A stretch of DNA of 64,000 nt from Pseudevernia furfuracea (GCA_022315425.1 JAIUPT010000041.1:620001-684000); one strand, 5' to 3'; counted from the first letter of the stretch, positions 31,597-42,983 are shown. Notes: a model not told the origin generated them from the sequence alone. Translations and numbers: made by a program.

Positions 31597-33168
31597 GTGC
31601 CTGTCTTCTCACATCGAGGTTCCAATCTCCTAACAGACTCTTTGTTCACGACCATGGCAAAAAACAAACCCTGGCCTGCGGCAAACAGTATGCAGCGCCC
31701 TACAGCTATCAGGAAACCTGTTCGGCCATTAGCCTCAAAAGTCATCGACTTTCCTGTCGATAAGCTCCCCGCCGAACTTATACACATGATATGTGTCTAT
31801 CTCAAGCCAACAGAACTCGCTAACCTCCGTCTTGTCTCTCGGCTCGCCACTCCCATTGCTCTACAATACATGGTTCCAGAAGTCCATCTCATCCTCGCAA
31901 AGGACAGCTTCAAACAGCTCAAGACACTTGCTGAGCATCCACTAGCCAGCAAATACGTCACCTCTTTCTTCTTCGAAGCCGACAAACTTGGCGTACTCCC
32001 TCGCAAACGGTGGGAGCAGATAATTGCTGATCCGCAGTATATTGCGCAAGTACAAGAGTTTCGCATGCGGGGCTATCCGTGCCACCACGCCACTGAGAGG
32101 GGCTTACGGAACTTTAAGCGTGAGGTCTGCAAGTTAAACGCAGGACCTCGCCATCACTATACTGAAGAGCAGCTGGACCATGCGTTTGAGGAATACAGTG
32201 ATATCACCCATTTTCAACAGGATTTATGCGAGGTGGCTGTGCAGGAGAAGGAAGTAGCAGAGGCTATGAAAAATTTCCCCCGCCTGAAAGAACTCACAAT
32301 GGCTACTCAGTGCTGTACTCGAATTGGTACCTCAAGGCTAAGAAAGACGTTTGAGCCAGCCTTCTGCACTTACTACGAACGTGAAAACCCGCGAGACACC
32401 AAGTCGGAACCTTTGGGCCTCCAGCAAATGCGATCCCTTCTTCTTGGAGCCTATTATGCCGGGTTGAAAGTGGAAGTCGTGCACTGTGGGGTAGTCAGCT
32501 GGCGGATCCTCGCAGTAGATCCCGAGACTTTTTCCTGCATGAAGCACAGCGTGTCGAACGTCAAGAACCTGAGACTTGAGTTCGGTCCCGGACAGTCAGA
32601 CCACGATAGCCTATGGTCAGAACTCGAAAACGAATCTTGTTCCTCATACCTCGAAGCAGGACGTCTCAGAGACTTTGTCATCGCAGCACCCAACCTCGAA
32701 CAGCTACATATTGGCTTCCAACTCAACGAACCTACCTGGCCTACCTATCTCAAAGACATAGTCGGCGAGCACCACTGGTCCTCCCTCAAGACCGTCAACC
32801 TCAAAATGATAGGCACCAGCGAAAATGACCTCGTTTCCTTCTGCTCCCGACACGCCAGCACTCTCAAGTCCCTCCACCTTACCAGCATGGGATTAGTGGA
32901 AGGAGACTGGTTCTCCGCTTTCGATAGACTACGCAAGATCTTGACGCTGGACAGAATGGAGGTGTCAGGACGTTTGGAGGGGCTGGGTGAGGAGTTGGAC
33001 TTCGAAATGGGCTCTGAGGAGTACTGCCCCGAGCTCAAGGAGGGCATCGAAGCATACTTCCAGGCACCATTTGCTGAGATGAGCCTGGATGATTTCCTGG
33101 AGATCTATTTGCCGGATTCGGATGATACGTGGTCAGAGTGGGATTCTGATGATGATGATGGGTACTAA
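31597..33168 (+). CDS. F-box domain protein
   Basis: An intron-less frame of 523 codons. An F-box-like segment covers residues about 52-90 (D-K-L-P-A-E-L-I-H-M-I-C, then L-K-P-T-E-L-A-N-L-R-L-V-S-R). The rest is a long helical/leucine-rich region of the kind found in fungal F-box proteins, with an acidic tail (S-D-D-D-D-G-Y). F-box proteins bring substrates to SCF ubiquitin ligases through Skp1; the substrate is unknown. An alternative start is the Met at 31654 (M-A-K-N-K-P-W), which leaves the F-box intact. Codon use and composition match the neighbours. Confidence 0.85.
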   Translation: MPVFSHRGSNLLTDSLFTTMAKNKPWPAANSMQRPTAIRKPVRPLASKVIDFPVDKLPAELIHMICVYLKPTELANLRLVSRLATPIALQYMVPEVHLILAKDSFKQLKTLAEHPLASKYVTSFFFEADKLGVLPRKRWEQIIADPQYIAQVQEFRMRGYPCHHATERGLRNFKREVCKLNAGPRHHYTEEQLDHAFEEYSDITHFQQDLCEVAVQEKEVAEAMKNFPRLKELTMATQCCTRIGTSRLRKTFEPAFCTYYERENPRDTKSEPLGLQQMRSLLLGAYYAGLKVEVVHCGVVSWRILAVDPETFSCMKHSVSNVKNLRLEFGPGQSDHDSLWSELENESCSSYLEAGRLRDFVIAAPNLEQLHIGFQLNEPTWPTYLKDIVGEHHWSSLKTVNLKMIGTSENDLVSFCSRHASTLKSLHLTSMGLVEGDWFSAFDRLRKILTLDRMEVSGRLEGLGEELDFEMGSEEYCPELKEGIEAYFQAPFAEMSLDDFLEIYLPDSDDTWSEWDSDDDDGY

Positions 33169-33629
33169 TTGTGTATGAGGATGTTTCGCAAGGCGCTGGC
33201 AGCGAACAGAGAAAGAACGTGATGGTGCTGCTGCTGCTGCTGCCCGGCGCGATGAAACCTTCGCTGATTCCTTGAGGGTTTGGAACGTAGTCAGAGGGTT
33301 TTGCAATGTTTCTCTCAAACCGTATTGACGGCAATGTAGCTAGCCACGTCCGCAATGCGAATTTCGTCCTCTTAAAGACTTCTGGGACCCAAATCTTGGA
33401 ACCAAGAAAAAGTATAGAGGGCCGCCGAAACAACCCACTGTTGTGATTAGAGAAGAGCATCAAAACCGTAAACATTTTGAGAATCTACTCTAACTCTAGC
33501 GCATAGATGCCCCCCGGCCCAAACTTCCCGTTCGAAGATATCCCAAAACTCCCCGTGGGCACGAGTAGAGTACAGTGGCGTAAAAGTCATACATGGTATC
33601 ATCGAACCGCGCCTCGGAAAATCTCCACC
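33169..33629. other. Intergenic between convergent F-box and kinase genes
   Basis: Short interval holding the 3' regions of two converging genes. A GCT/CTG run at about 33227-33243 is the only repeat seen. Confidence 0.5.
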
Positions 33630-34687
33630 CTAATAGTCGTTCTCATCCTCCCCTTCCATCCTCAAGCCCCCTTCAACCTGCACCCCACCCGTCACCCACT
33701 CCTTCTCTTGCACCTTCTCCAAACTCCACCGACTCCTGGCCCTCGCCAACAACCCCTCCACCACCTCCCTCGCCCCCTCCAGCTCAGTCCCCTTCGTTCC
33801 ATCCCACTCCCCCTCCGCATCTGCATACCGTACCCACTGCCATTCACACCTGGCGATCCGGTGACTTGTCGGGCTCTTCCTCCTGGCCCCCGGAATGGGA
33901 TCGAAAGGTAACCTGCCTTCCATGATGGCATAGAGTAGAACGCCGAGAGCCCAGGCGTCCGTAGCACGGCCGTCGTATTCTTGGCCGATGAGCACTTCCG
34001 GGGCGGCGTAGTCTTCGCTGCCGCAGCGGGTGTCGAGGAGAGGTGACTCTGGGGGCCGGGGGATCCAGCGGCCGAGACCAAGGTCGGTGAGGGTGACGAT
34101 GGGGGTGGGGTGGTTCTGCCAGTTGGTCGATGTGGTTGTGAGGGAGGGGGTGGGGATGTTGACAAGGACGTCTTGGTGATCGTATTAGCATACATGCAAC
34201 ATGCCTCTTGGGTGCGCTTCGGATACATACTTTCGAGTTTGATATCACGGTGTACAATGTATTGCAAATGCAGATACTGCACAGCGGCGACTAATTCCGA
34301 GAACATGCGGCGAATCAGGCTCGGCGTTAGGATTTCAAGCTTTAGGCTTGCTAATTCGAAAAGATCTCCGCCGGCACAGTAGCCAAGTATAAGAAAGGCT
34401 TGTCGTTCACACATTCTGACGGCTTTGAGGTGTACTAAAGACGGGTGATGTATTGATTTCATGATTTCCAATTCACGCTTTATTGAGATCTCTATCTTCT
34501 TCTCGTCTGCACCTCCGGCTGGCCCTTGTTCACAGATTTTGACAGCTACTAGACTCTTCGGGCTGACTTGATGTTCGTCTAACGTGGTTGACTTGTCCAT
34601 GCCCTCGCTAGTGGCAAGCATCACCGTGCTAAAAGTCCCCTTCCCAAGCTGGCGCAACCCTCTCCACCTTCTCAGCTTGTCCCCATG
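33630..34687 (-). CDS. Serine/threonine protein kinase domain
   Basis: Two exons (34687-34231 and 34171-33630, GTATGT donor, CTAATA branch, AAG acceptor) give 332 aa. Kinase landmarks in order: glycine loop G-K-G-T-F-S-T-V, V-A-V-K, H-R-D-I-K-L-E-N-V-L-V (split by the intron), D-L-G in place of D-F-G, and activation-segment G-S-E-D-Y-A-A-P-E, then W-A-L-G-V-L-L-Y. All catalytic residues are present. The glycine loop starts only about 14 residues after the ATG at 34685-34687, which is very short. The upstream frame (34724-35686) looks like the N-terminal regulatory region of the same kinase but is separated by a TAA and a frame change. Substrate and pathway are unknown. Confidence 0.82.
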
Positions 34688-34723
34688 GACCGTATGAGCC
34701 TCGTATAGTAACGGTAATGGGCC

Positions 34724-35686
34724 TTAGGCTAATTTGGGACTTGGTGGTGGACTTTCAAGATCTGCGCTATCGGCTCCCTGATTACTGTCAGGTGGAGTTG
34801 GGGGTTTGGTTATGGATACGGCCAGGCCTCGTTGGATGGCTAGATATTGTTCACGATGCATGTGGTCATCAGGTGGGGACAACGAAGTAGTGACGGGCGA
34901 TGCGCCAGATGTAGAGACTACGATATTGCGAGATCTGGGTATCTGCATTCCCTCTGGCACGTACTCGCTGACACTTCGATTCTTCGCATATGCGGCTGCA
35001 TTTGCGTTGTAGATCTGCGCTTGCTCACTGGTCATATCCCTTGCCATCAGAGGTATCTTGCGCTTTTTAGGCGACCCCCGCGAAAAGTCCATTGGCTCTG
35101 GCAGTACTTCGCCATCATCCTCGGCTGTGATTGCGATTGGCGTAGCGCCCTCCATTTCCTCGTCTATTGAACTTCTCCCATATCCTGGAGAGCCCCACCC
35201 CGAAATAGGCGAAGGCAGTGGAGTCATGTCGACCAGTGGGCCCACCCCAGGCGACGATAATGCAGAGCTAGGTGTGAGCGAATCGGCCCTGTGCCTCGAG
35301 GAGAAGGCGGATCGAATGCTGGAACTGCGGACAGGCAGACCAGCGTTGAAGACGGTTTGTGAGGTCTCAGATATAGGAATGCTGCCCACGGAGGACGCTG
35401 ACTCTTCGCGTTTTCTCTCGCTCAGGTGCTCCGTTTGTAGTCGTAGGCCTGCACTCTGCGGAGTCGCGACTTGGGGTGATGTTATTGTTGGAGGCGATAG
35501 GGGCGTGGTATCGAGAGAGTGAAGGGAGGCATTGTACTGAAACGATGGTGGAGGTGAGAGATTTGGGAAAGGTTCGAGAGAGAGATTGTCGCCTGGGGCT
35601 TTTTCTTGCTCATATGGGCCGCTGGCGAATCCAAGGGACTGGGATCCTGGCGCCGCCGGTGGCTGGCTGGATTTTGTGGAAGACAT
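34724..35686 (-). pseudogene. Disordered N-terminal region of the kinase, or separate gene
   Basis: A 320-codon frame from the ATG at 35684-35686 to TAA at 34724-34726. The protein is Ser/Pro-rich and disordered, with many S-P and T-P sites, a basic segment S-P-K-K-R-K-I-P and the motif S-E-Y-V-P-E-G-M-Q-I-P-R. The kinase ATG lies 37 bp beyond the stop codon. Such tails usually precede the kinase domain in one polypeptide. Here the tail's frame stops, and even past the stop it is one frame away from the kinase. Options are a disabled kinase gene, a base-calling error, an undetected intron, or two genes. I found no convincing splice pair. Confidence 0.5.
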
Positions 35687-36426
35687 TGACTTTATGAAAT
35701 TCTCTTTTAACACCCTCTTGCAAGGACTAACAGCATCGAGGTTCAGCGTTAACACGTCAAGATCCCATCGAAAAGTGATGCAGCTCAAGCGCGTCGCTAT
35801 GGGACAAGGTTGGACCTAGGCTGGAGTTGTCGTGCCCCTACTAAGAAGTCTTTTCTTAAGTGTATGACAAGAATGCAGTAGAAGTATTCCATAGAGGGAA
35901 CATCAAGTTCTCCAGAATAAATAGTAGAAAGCTCTCTTTCTTTTTTTCACAGTATAATACACAGTATAAGAAATTGTTCAGGAAGAGTTCATGACAATTG
36001 CCATTTCCGTCTGTCAACATGACTTTTGCTACATTTTCTTACTCTGCGCTAATTCTCTCTCAATCGCAATCTCATCCGCTTTCACTAATGTTTTGCTCGA
36101 GAAACTACGCTGCGGAGTAATCGTCCGATGACTCTGGCTCTATATCTTAAGCTAATGAGTTGAGGGGAGTAGTCTGGCATGCTATCGAACCTCTTCTTGC
36201 CGCGGTTCTTGCATCTCAATATACAGTCACTGTTGGACGCATCAATGATTTTTGTATCATGCCACCGTCACTCGCAAGCCGTCCGTTATCGCGGAGTTTT
36301 CGCACCAATGGAGGGAGGGAGTGACATGCGGCCTGCATCCCGCGGGAATGGACAGGCATTAGATGCCAGCGTGTCTGCTATGTTATTGTGTCTCATATGC
36401 ATACCTGAAAGCCCACCTACAACGAT
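35687..36426. other. Intergenic upstream of kinase locus
   Basis: No gene supportable. Probably contains the promoter of the minus-strand kinase locus. Confidence 0.45.
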
Positions 36427-36471
36427 GCAAGGTTGGCCGAACGGTGCGTGAGTTCGAATCTCGTACCTTGG
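36427..36471 (+). ncRNA. tRNA-Leu-like remnant without anticodon arm
   Basis: A 45-base sequence has a 6-bp acceptor stem (CAAGGT at 36428-36433 with ACCTTG at 36465-36470), a D-arm/A-box like TTGGCCGAACGGT and a T-arm/B-box with GTTCGAATC. The D arm runs almost directly into the T arm, so the anticodon and variable arms are missing. The ends resemble fungal tRNA-Leu. It cannot decode, but both internal pol III promoter boxes remain. A T6 run at 36543-36548 could terminate a transcript of about 120 nt. It may be a tRNA relic, a SINE head or a small RNA gene. Confidence 0.6.
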
Positions 36472-37217
36472 AGAACAACGGAATCTCGTTTTGCATCCGT
36501 ATCTGGTGTCCATCTAGCTGCATCCAATGAGGTTTGAAGTTGTTTTTTATTGTTTTACGAGAGGAGATAGGAGAGTCTCTGCTAAATGGACTGCTACACT
36601 GCATGATACGAATCACCGAGGCCACGTCGCGGTCCTGAAATTCACACCCAGCTTCACCGCCCTTAGAGCAATTTGAGACAAGCCTCTTTTTTCCCCAAAT
36701 TTCGATCGCCCCGGTCAGCGCTCGAGAAATAGAGAGGGAACCACCCCCGAGAGTACAATCTCAAATACCCTCGCCTCGCTCCTGCTCAAGAGATTTCGGC
36801 TTAAGTATGATAGTAATAGCTGTCTAATCGCGAAGGGAAAGAGGGATAGGTACATTTCGCACTCCGAGACCTATTGCTCCCTAATCAGCTAATATCAAAA
36901 CTGCCTCAGAGACCCAGAAACCCAAAGACTCTGAGTTAGTAAACCTTAACTAGACTGATTACATAGCTCAAGAAAAGACGCGAAACGAAGAGATATCCAC
37001 GACAATTCCAGTCAGTGTCGCTTCGTTCGGGAAGCTCCTTAGCCCCGTATCTAAGTACCCGTCTCGCCGTGGCTGAAACGAAGTTTTTCGAGGAAGATAA
37101 CTAGGTAGAGACGCAGAGAACTCGGTTTGATTTGGTTGTAGTGGCGAAATCATCTGTCTAATGAGGTGCTTGAGAACGATGCTGGGCTTCCCCTCCCAAC
37201 CACTCTCCTGAAAAACT
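36472..37217. other. Intergenic
   Basis: No gene seen apart from the possible pol III transcript tail. Probably contains the 3' untranslated region of the C2H2 gene. Confidence 0.5.
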
Positions 37218-37915
37218 CTAAGAAAAGCCAATCAGCCTCTGGTTTCCCGCCAAGATGCCTCCGACATTGCTCTGCACGCCATTGAACTTGATGAATCCAC
37301 AGCTCTCGCTCTCCAAGTGATTGAACATGCCAGCCAGCGTCTTGAACTGCGACCCGCACTGCAACTTGTTCGGACAATGATATATCTCTTGCATATGCGC
37401 AGGGCTCTTCAGATGACGATCCAGGTCGCCCATAGCAGCGAACCCGCGGCGACAAAGATAGCACTGGTACGTGTGACCGTTCCAGGCATTTTCGGTAGAC
37501 CAGGTCCCCTCGTGCCATTCCAAGAGGTTGTTCGTGATGATGCCATTTCGATCGCGCTGTCGTAGAGCACGGAAGATGCTCTCACGGTTGACGCGGCCTG
37601 CGTTTGGGCAAGAGCCGGACTCGAGATGATGCGAAACGCCGCTGGCGGAAGTGAAGGCTCGTTTACAAAAGGGACACGAGACGTTGGCGCCGCGATGGGT
37701 GCGGGAATTGAGGTGCTGTGGGGATCATTGTCAACCAAGATGATATATTGTTGGGAAAGGTGAGAGAGGAGGGATACCATGCGGAGATTGTTGCCGTTAT
37801 CGAACATCCGCCCACACGGTGCACAGTAATGTTCCCAGTGACCAAGGGCGTCCATGTGCTGATTGACCGCCCTCAGGCTGTTGAAGGTGCGCGTGCATTT
37901 GTCACATTCCCACAT
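37218..37915 (-). CDS. C2H2 zinc-finger protein
   Basis: Two exons (37915-37778 and 37715-37218; donor GTATCC, acceptor CACAG) give 211 aa. Finger-like units: C-D-K-C...H-M-D-A-L-G-H (residues 4-26), C-A-P-C...H-L-N-S-R-T-H (31-53, split by the intron), C-P-F-C...H-H-L-E-S-G-S-C (about 60-80), C-Y-L-C...H-L-K-S-P-A-H (about 125-145) and a C-terminal C-P-N...C unit. The third ends in Cys rather than His, a common variant in this fungal family. Probably binds nucleic acid; targets unknown. Confidence 0.85.
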
Positions 37916-38554
37916 ATTGGGTGGAAAGTTTAGTATTTTCCCTGGAACATACTACACTAGAATGTCCAAGGTGATGGAGAAAGAGAAGTTGGGGGAATCT
38001 AGCTACTTTTCAGTTATTCCTTGCTCAGATTCATCATCGAAACCGCATAGGTTGAAATATTCAGGAAGGCGCGGAAGGATAGGTACCTAGATCAATTACC
38101 CCCTAGATCTCGAGGGAACCGTCTTATTATGTACACTGATAAGTCGAGGTGGCATCTATGACAGCGGTGATGGGAATTTTCAACATTACCATGGAATTCG
38201 GCAGCATGCACGCTCGGGAATCGAATGTATGCACCTGTATGCACGCTCAGATGTCTCACTGAAACGCTCCGCCGGGTTTCCGGACCAATGCGCGAGTGCG
38301 CTAAGATCCGCTTCGACATTGCGCCTAATATGACCTCAGCTTGGGGCCTCTGACCCCCATGAGGCCCAGTAGAAGTCCCTAAAGCAATGGTTCTAGGTTC
38401 CCCGTTACAGGGACGCCTTCGGAAAGTCGAGCTAGGGCTGCTACTAGCGCTGTTCAGGACTTTGCGTGCCAACCTTCGCACATTTCCAATCATTCCTCTT
38501 GTGGTATACATCTAAAAGCTCCAAGCATCTTGTGAAGCATCGCTCAAGAAGAGA
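37916..38554. other. Intergenic between divergent C2H2 and MFS genes
   Basis: A 139-codon minus frame (38092-38511) shows no domain and is probably chance. The interval should contain promoters for both flanking genes. Confidence 0.45.
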
Positions 38555-40312
38555 ATGTATGAGGACCATACCGAGACATTCCGGCTTGCTCAGCCCTTAT
38601 GTGAAGGTTTAGGATCTCACGACGGTGGCGAAGGGGGAGATTCAAGCTCCTCGTCTCCTCAAGATGAGCAGCCATCAAACGCACGGTTGGCTTTGATCAT
38701 GGGCAGTCTATGGGTATATTATGCCGGAAATACCCAGCTGGAAGCTTGAGGCTGACGTGATTAGATCGGTGTAAGTTTGATAGCTGTAGGTCAGTACTCA
38801 AACAATTGTCTTGATAATTGTCACATCACTTTTCTTCGTGGATGAGACCGCTCAAGGACATATATACACACAGACGCCACGATCGTTGCAACCCTACTCG
38901 TCCCAATTTCCAGCTCCTTCTCCTCGCTCAAGACACTTTCTTGGATCGGCTCAGCTTATCTCATTGGCCAATCCGTCACGCAACCCCTCAGCGGCCGCCT
39001 CACAGATATCTTTGGCCGACGTCAAGGTCTTCTGGTCTGCAATTTCGTCTTCGGTCTGGGCACTTTGCTGTGCGGCGTGGCTCCGAATGAATGGATCCTT
39101 ATCACAGGCCGCGCCATTGCTGGCCTGGGAGGTGGAGCAATGGTAACGATCTCCATGTTTGTCGCTGGTGACCTAGTACCGCTGAGGAAACGAGGTATGC
39201 TGCAAGGCATCGGGAATATTGTTTTTGGTGCCGGATCTGGGCTTGGAGGCTTGTTGGGTGGCTGGATCAACGGACTGGCTGGGTGGAGAGTTGCTTTTCT
39301 GGTGCAAGTACCCTTTTTAGTAGCTGGTGCAGTCATGGTATTCTTCACTGTCAGAGTTCCTGTCAAGGCAACGGAAAAGTCCGCGCTGAAAAGAGTCGAC
39401 TATCTTGGATCGCTCACCCTGACCTGCGCCCTGGTGCTCTTCCTCATGGGTCTGAATACGGGAGGAAATATGCTGCCCTGGACGCACCCTCTAGTCTTGA
39501 CCGCGCTACCATTATCTTTAGCATTCCTTCTCATCTTTGTCTACGTCGAAGAGAAGAAGGCACTCGAGCCCATCATCCCCGTTCGACTCCTCCTTAACCG
39601 CACTGTCGCCTCTGCTTGTCTCAGCTACTGGTTTGTCTTCATGGCATACTTCGGTCTCACTTACTACATGCCCGTCTACCTACAGCTCCTCGGCAATTCA
39701 CCCACCCAAGCTGGCCTACGGTTTATTCCGTTCGCCGCTGGCTCAGCCATTGGAGGATTTGCTGCAGGTCTCATCATGAAAGCGACGGGCGACTACTACT
39801 ATCTTGACAAGTGCTCTCACGCACTAATTGTACTTTCTACAGCGCTCGCAGCTACAATGCACGCGAACACACCACCTGTCTATCCCTTCATCTACATGGC
39901 CGTATTCGGCCTGGGACTCGGCGGCATCCTAATAACTACACTCATCGCTCTCGTCAGTGCTGTGGAGCAAGAACACCAAGCAGTCGTCACATCCGCCGGA
40001 TTCGCCTTTAGGTCGACTGGCGCTGTCCTCGGGCTCACGATAGCATCGGCAGCTTTTCAGAATCTGCTGCGTGTCAAGTTGCATAGAAGTATCGGTAGCA
40101 TGGCAGATGCGGACGGGATCATCGACAGGATCAGAGATAATCTTGACGAGATTGGCCGGTTACCGGTCGAGCTGAGGGGATTAGTGCAGCAGAATTACAT
40201 GGAAGCTGTGCAAGGTGTTTTTACCGTTGTCTGTGGGTTCAGTGTCTTGGCGGCCATTTCGAGCTTGTTTATGAGACAGCATAAGTTGCACGGCAACCTT
40301 GAGAGACGGTGA
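38555..40312 (+). CDS. MFS drug/amino-acid transporter, DHA2 (14-TMS) type
   Basis: Exon 1 (38555 to about 38713) encodes a hydrophilic N-terminus and the start of TM1 (L-A-L-I-M-G-S-L-W). The main exon begins at a CACACAG acceptor (38874) with the TM1/loop motif D-A-T-I-V-A-T-L and runs to the TGA at 40310. It contains MFS motif A (G-R-L-T-D-I-F-G-R-R), motif C (G-A-G-S-G-L-G-G-L-L-G-G) and about 13 further hydrophobic helices. This fits the DHA2 family of proton antiporters (multidrug or vacuolar basic amino-acid export). The residues between the two exons, about nine, should lie on one or two mini-exons in 38714-38873 that I could not place; the 5' structure is unresolved and could be damaged. 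Confidence 0.85.
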
Positions 40313-42173
40313 GGGGGGTGGAGGGGGGACAGGGAAATGTTGGATGTTGTTGAATTTAATACTTGGAGCACCTGCAGCTTCAGACGTTTCTTGATAGTTT
40401 GTGGCCATTCGGCACTCTCCTGGTATTACCATATTCAAATGTCCGCGGCAGGTTGTTCTTTTTGAGAGGAAAGATGTGCTCTATAAAGATGAGATTCTTC
40501 GTCCTCCGATAAAGCATCTCACGAAGCTGTGCTGATAGAAGTTAAGGCTTTTGAGCTTGAACATCACCCCTAGTGCTTATTTCCCCCCCTCAACCCCAAC
40601 TCAGAAATCAGACAACAGCATCCAAGAACCCTAACACCTTTTACTCACAACGTACATCCCAATTGCAAATCACCTCACGTAGAACTCGGACGAAGATGTG
40701 CTTACTCTAGACTATTCTACCACTGCTTTCTCATTTCTAAACAGTACGTAGCCCTCAAACATCCACATACCATCAAACGGCCCCCCCCTTCCCCTGCCTA
40801 ACCCAGTACTTTACACAAGAGAATGGGGACCTCGAGACCAGTGACCCAAGCTCCGCGCAAGAAGATATTGAGACCAACCCAGATGCCAGACTGAGCTCTG
40901 GATTCAGGGTTTTCGTCCGGCTTCCGGAACGACCGCCCGATTCACACCGGGCTACCGTTGTAACGAAGTGTTTCGGCACCAGAGGATTGAGTGTAGGTTC
41001 TGGTAAGGATTTCCGTTTCGAGCCTTGGTTCATTCCGGTTTTTCCGTCTCGGCATATGAAATATAACCAAGGTAGTTCACTTGGGGCCAGGGCTTTGCGA
41101 CACGCGTGGATTTGAAAGTCATCAAGGGGAAAAGGGGTGGATGTCAATAGGGTTCCGGGAGTGGAATGCAGACGGAGCTTGTGCTGGAGAAAAATCTCAT
41201 ATATATGTGGTTGGGAGAACCTGATACAGGTATAGTACGGATGATGGGGCTGCACGAAGCCCAGGAGACTAGGGGGCCAGTCCTTGTCAGAGAGCGGTTG
41301 TGATTGTTTCGGTGCCTTTCCCCGGTACCGTGAGGGGTACCTGACGTTGAGTAGATTGGATTATGTTGATGGGTGAGCAGAAAACTATGGGCGTGCGGTC
41401 ACGCGGATCGTTCAGGTCGATGGGAAAATTCGTGACCATTTGGATATAGAGACACCGAATAGGATTGGGGCCCGTCGCTGAGGGAAAAAGGTAGGGGATG
41501 TAACAAAAGTCACACACGGGGAGAAGCTCAAGGTTTCAATCCGCATAGGCAAGTTGTTAGTAATCCTAAGACATGTCAAAGAATTGAGACATGTCAAAGA
41601 ATTGACTGTCCATATCGACTCTGGGAAACTTGGTGTGTTCGCTGGGGTAATCTACCTTACCCTCTATGAATCTCATTTGCTCGATCTTCGTACAATATTA
41701 AGGCTTCTAGTGACTGGATATGCTCGAATTTGACGAGACTACAAGTGGGATAACAGGAATACCTAGATATGAACCTCCAGTGGTAATGATGTGAGCAAGA
41801 CGACGTCGGTTAGAATTAATATATTTAGTAGAGTCCCACGGCGTCAAAATCACCCACTTCATATCGCGAATTCTGGATATCCTGGGAAACTGAAACATTA
41901 AGCAAAGACCACGAGTTGCGACCAAGGCAAAATGCATCACGACGAAAGGTTAAGAAGTTGTTACTGAAGTTTGACGGAAAAACCTTTGTTTTGAATGTTA
42001 AAGAGATGACACAAAGGCTAAACGCCAGCAAGCTTCACACGAGTAAAACCAAGGCGTCTGAAAGGAGGCTCCAGAAGCATGCCTTTTATACTCTCAATAC
42101 ATGTACATGGCTCAAACTCCGCGCAATGATGCATCGCCACCACTTCCTACACTGTAGCACCCATGTATACCTC
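40313..42173. other. Gene-free interval with possible relics
   Basis: No full gene is supportable. Minus-strand frames at 40773-41255 and 41707-41940 look weakly protein-like, the latter with R-I-R-D-M-K-W-V-I-L-T-P-W-D. Stops separate them and no domain is recognised. An 18-bp unit (AGACATGTCAAAGAATTG) is repeated twice in tandem near 41570-41605. Confidence 0.5.
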
Positions 42174-42827
42174 TCAATCCATAGTAACCACAGCCCCAAG
42201 GCCTTTCATCGTCTCAATGATTTTCTCTGACTCTTCCTTCGGCACTCCCTCCTTCATCTGCTTCGGCGCACTTTCGACAAATTTCTTGCTATCCACCAGA
42301 CTCAACCCCAACATACTCTTGATCTCTTTGATAACTTTTGGTTTCGCGGCCGCATCGAAAGACTTGAGTGTGAGGGCGAACAGGGTCTTTTCTTGCGCTG
42401 CAGGGGCGGCTTCTTCTTCTTCGACTGGTGCTGCGGCGGCAGGTGCTGCGGCGGCGGAAAAGCCACCCATGGGCATGTCGGGTATGTTCAGGCGAGACTG
42501 AAGAACAGCGAGACTTCGTGAGCTTTCCATTTGTAGGAACTTGGATGGGGAGTAAAGGCCCGGCTAGGACAAAAGGTGACTGACCTTGAGGTTTGAAACG
42601 AGATCTGCAGTCTCCAGTAAAGTCAATTGACTTATCTGGTCAACAATGGAAGACACCTTAGGATTCGTAGACGCTACTGCTGCTGCTGTGGATTCACATC
42701 GCCGCGATGGCGCTCTCCGTTGGCGTTGTGAGACTACTAAAGAGGCGAAACATGACGGTCTTGGTTTTGAAGAGTTGCGTAATGCTCGTGCGCAGCAACG
42801 TGCAGCCGAGGAGGAGGACAGGGACAT
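42174..42827 (-). CDS. MRPL12: Mitochondrial ribosomal protein bL12m (L7/L12)
   Basis: Two exons (42827-42585, 42497-42174) give 188 aa; intron donor GTCAGT, acceptor TTCAG, phase 0. The N-terminus is rich in Ser, Ala and Arg, a mitochondrial targeting peptide. Residues about 52-85 form the L12 dimerisation domain (V-S-S-I-V-D-Q-I-S-Q-L-T-L-L-E), then an Ala-rich acidic hinge. The C-terminal domain has the signature K-V-I-K-E-I-K, L-V-D-S-K-K-F-V-E and P-K-Q-M-K-E-G-V. It forms the stalk of the mitochondrial large subunit that recruits translation factors. An in-frame upstream ATG at 42875 exists, but the Met at 42827 begins the targeting peptide. It is divergent from the gene pair at 42984 with a 156-bp shared promoter. 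Confidence 0.93.
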
Positions 42828-42983
42828 GGTGAATGATTGCAAGAACTGAAAGAGATTTTGGTATAGCACCACCACGTCGAATCTTTAGATTTCGCTAGCG
42901 CGATCTCAATTTAGCCGAGGTAAGTCCAGGCCTACAATTCCGAGAATTCTTCTTCGCGGCTTAAAGCAGATTTATTCGACATC
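42828..42983. promoter_or_regulatory. Bidirectional promoter, MRPL12 / small ORF-neurochondrin
   Basis: Only 156 bp separate the start codons of two divergent genes, so the region must carry both promoters. No specific binding site was identified. Confidence 0.5.

Noticed and set aside
33507..33925. Pro-rich plus-strand frames
   Set aside because: Antisense to kinase exon 2, which contains activation-loop motifs.
34724..34786. 63-nt intron (GTAATC...CTAAG) to remove the TAA in the kinase locus
   Set aside because: It would remove the stop, but the frame would still not match the kinase domain, and no branch site is visible.
38092..38511. 139-codon minus-strand frame in the C2H2/MFS interval
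   Set aside because: Low-complexity Ser/Arg-rich start and no domain; lies where both promoters are expected.
40773..41255. 160-codon minus-strand frame
   Set aside because: No recognisable domain and no neighbouring exon; cannot be separated from chance.
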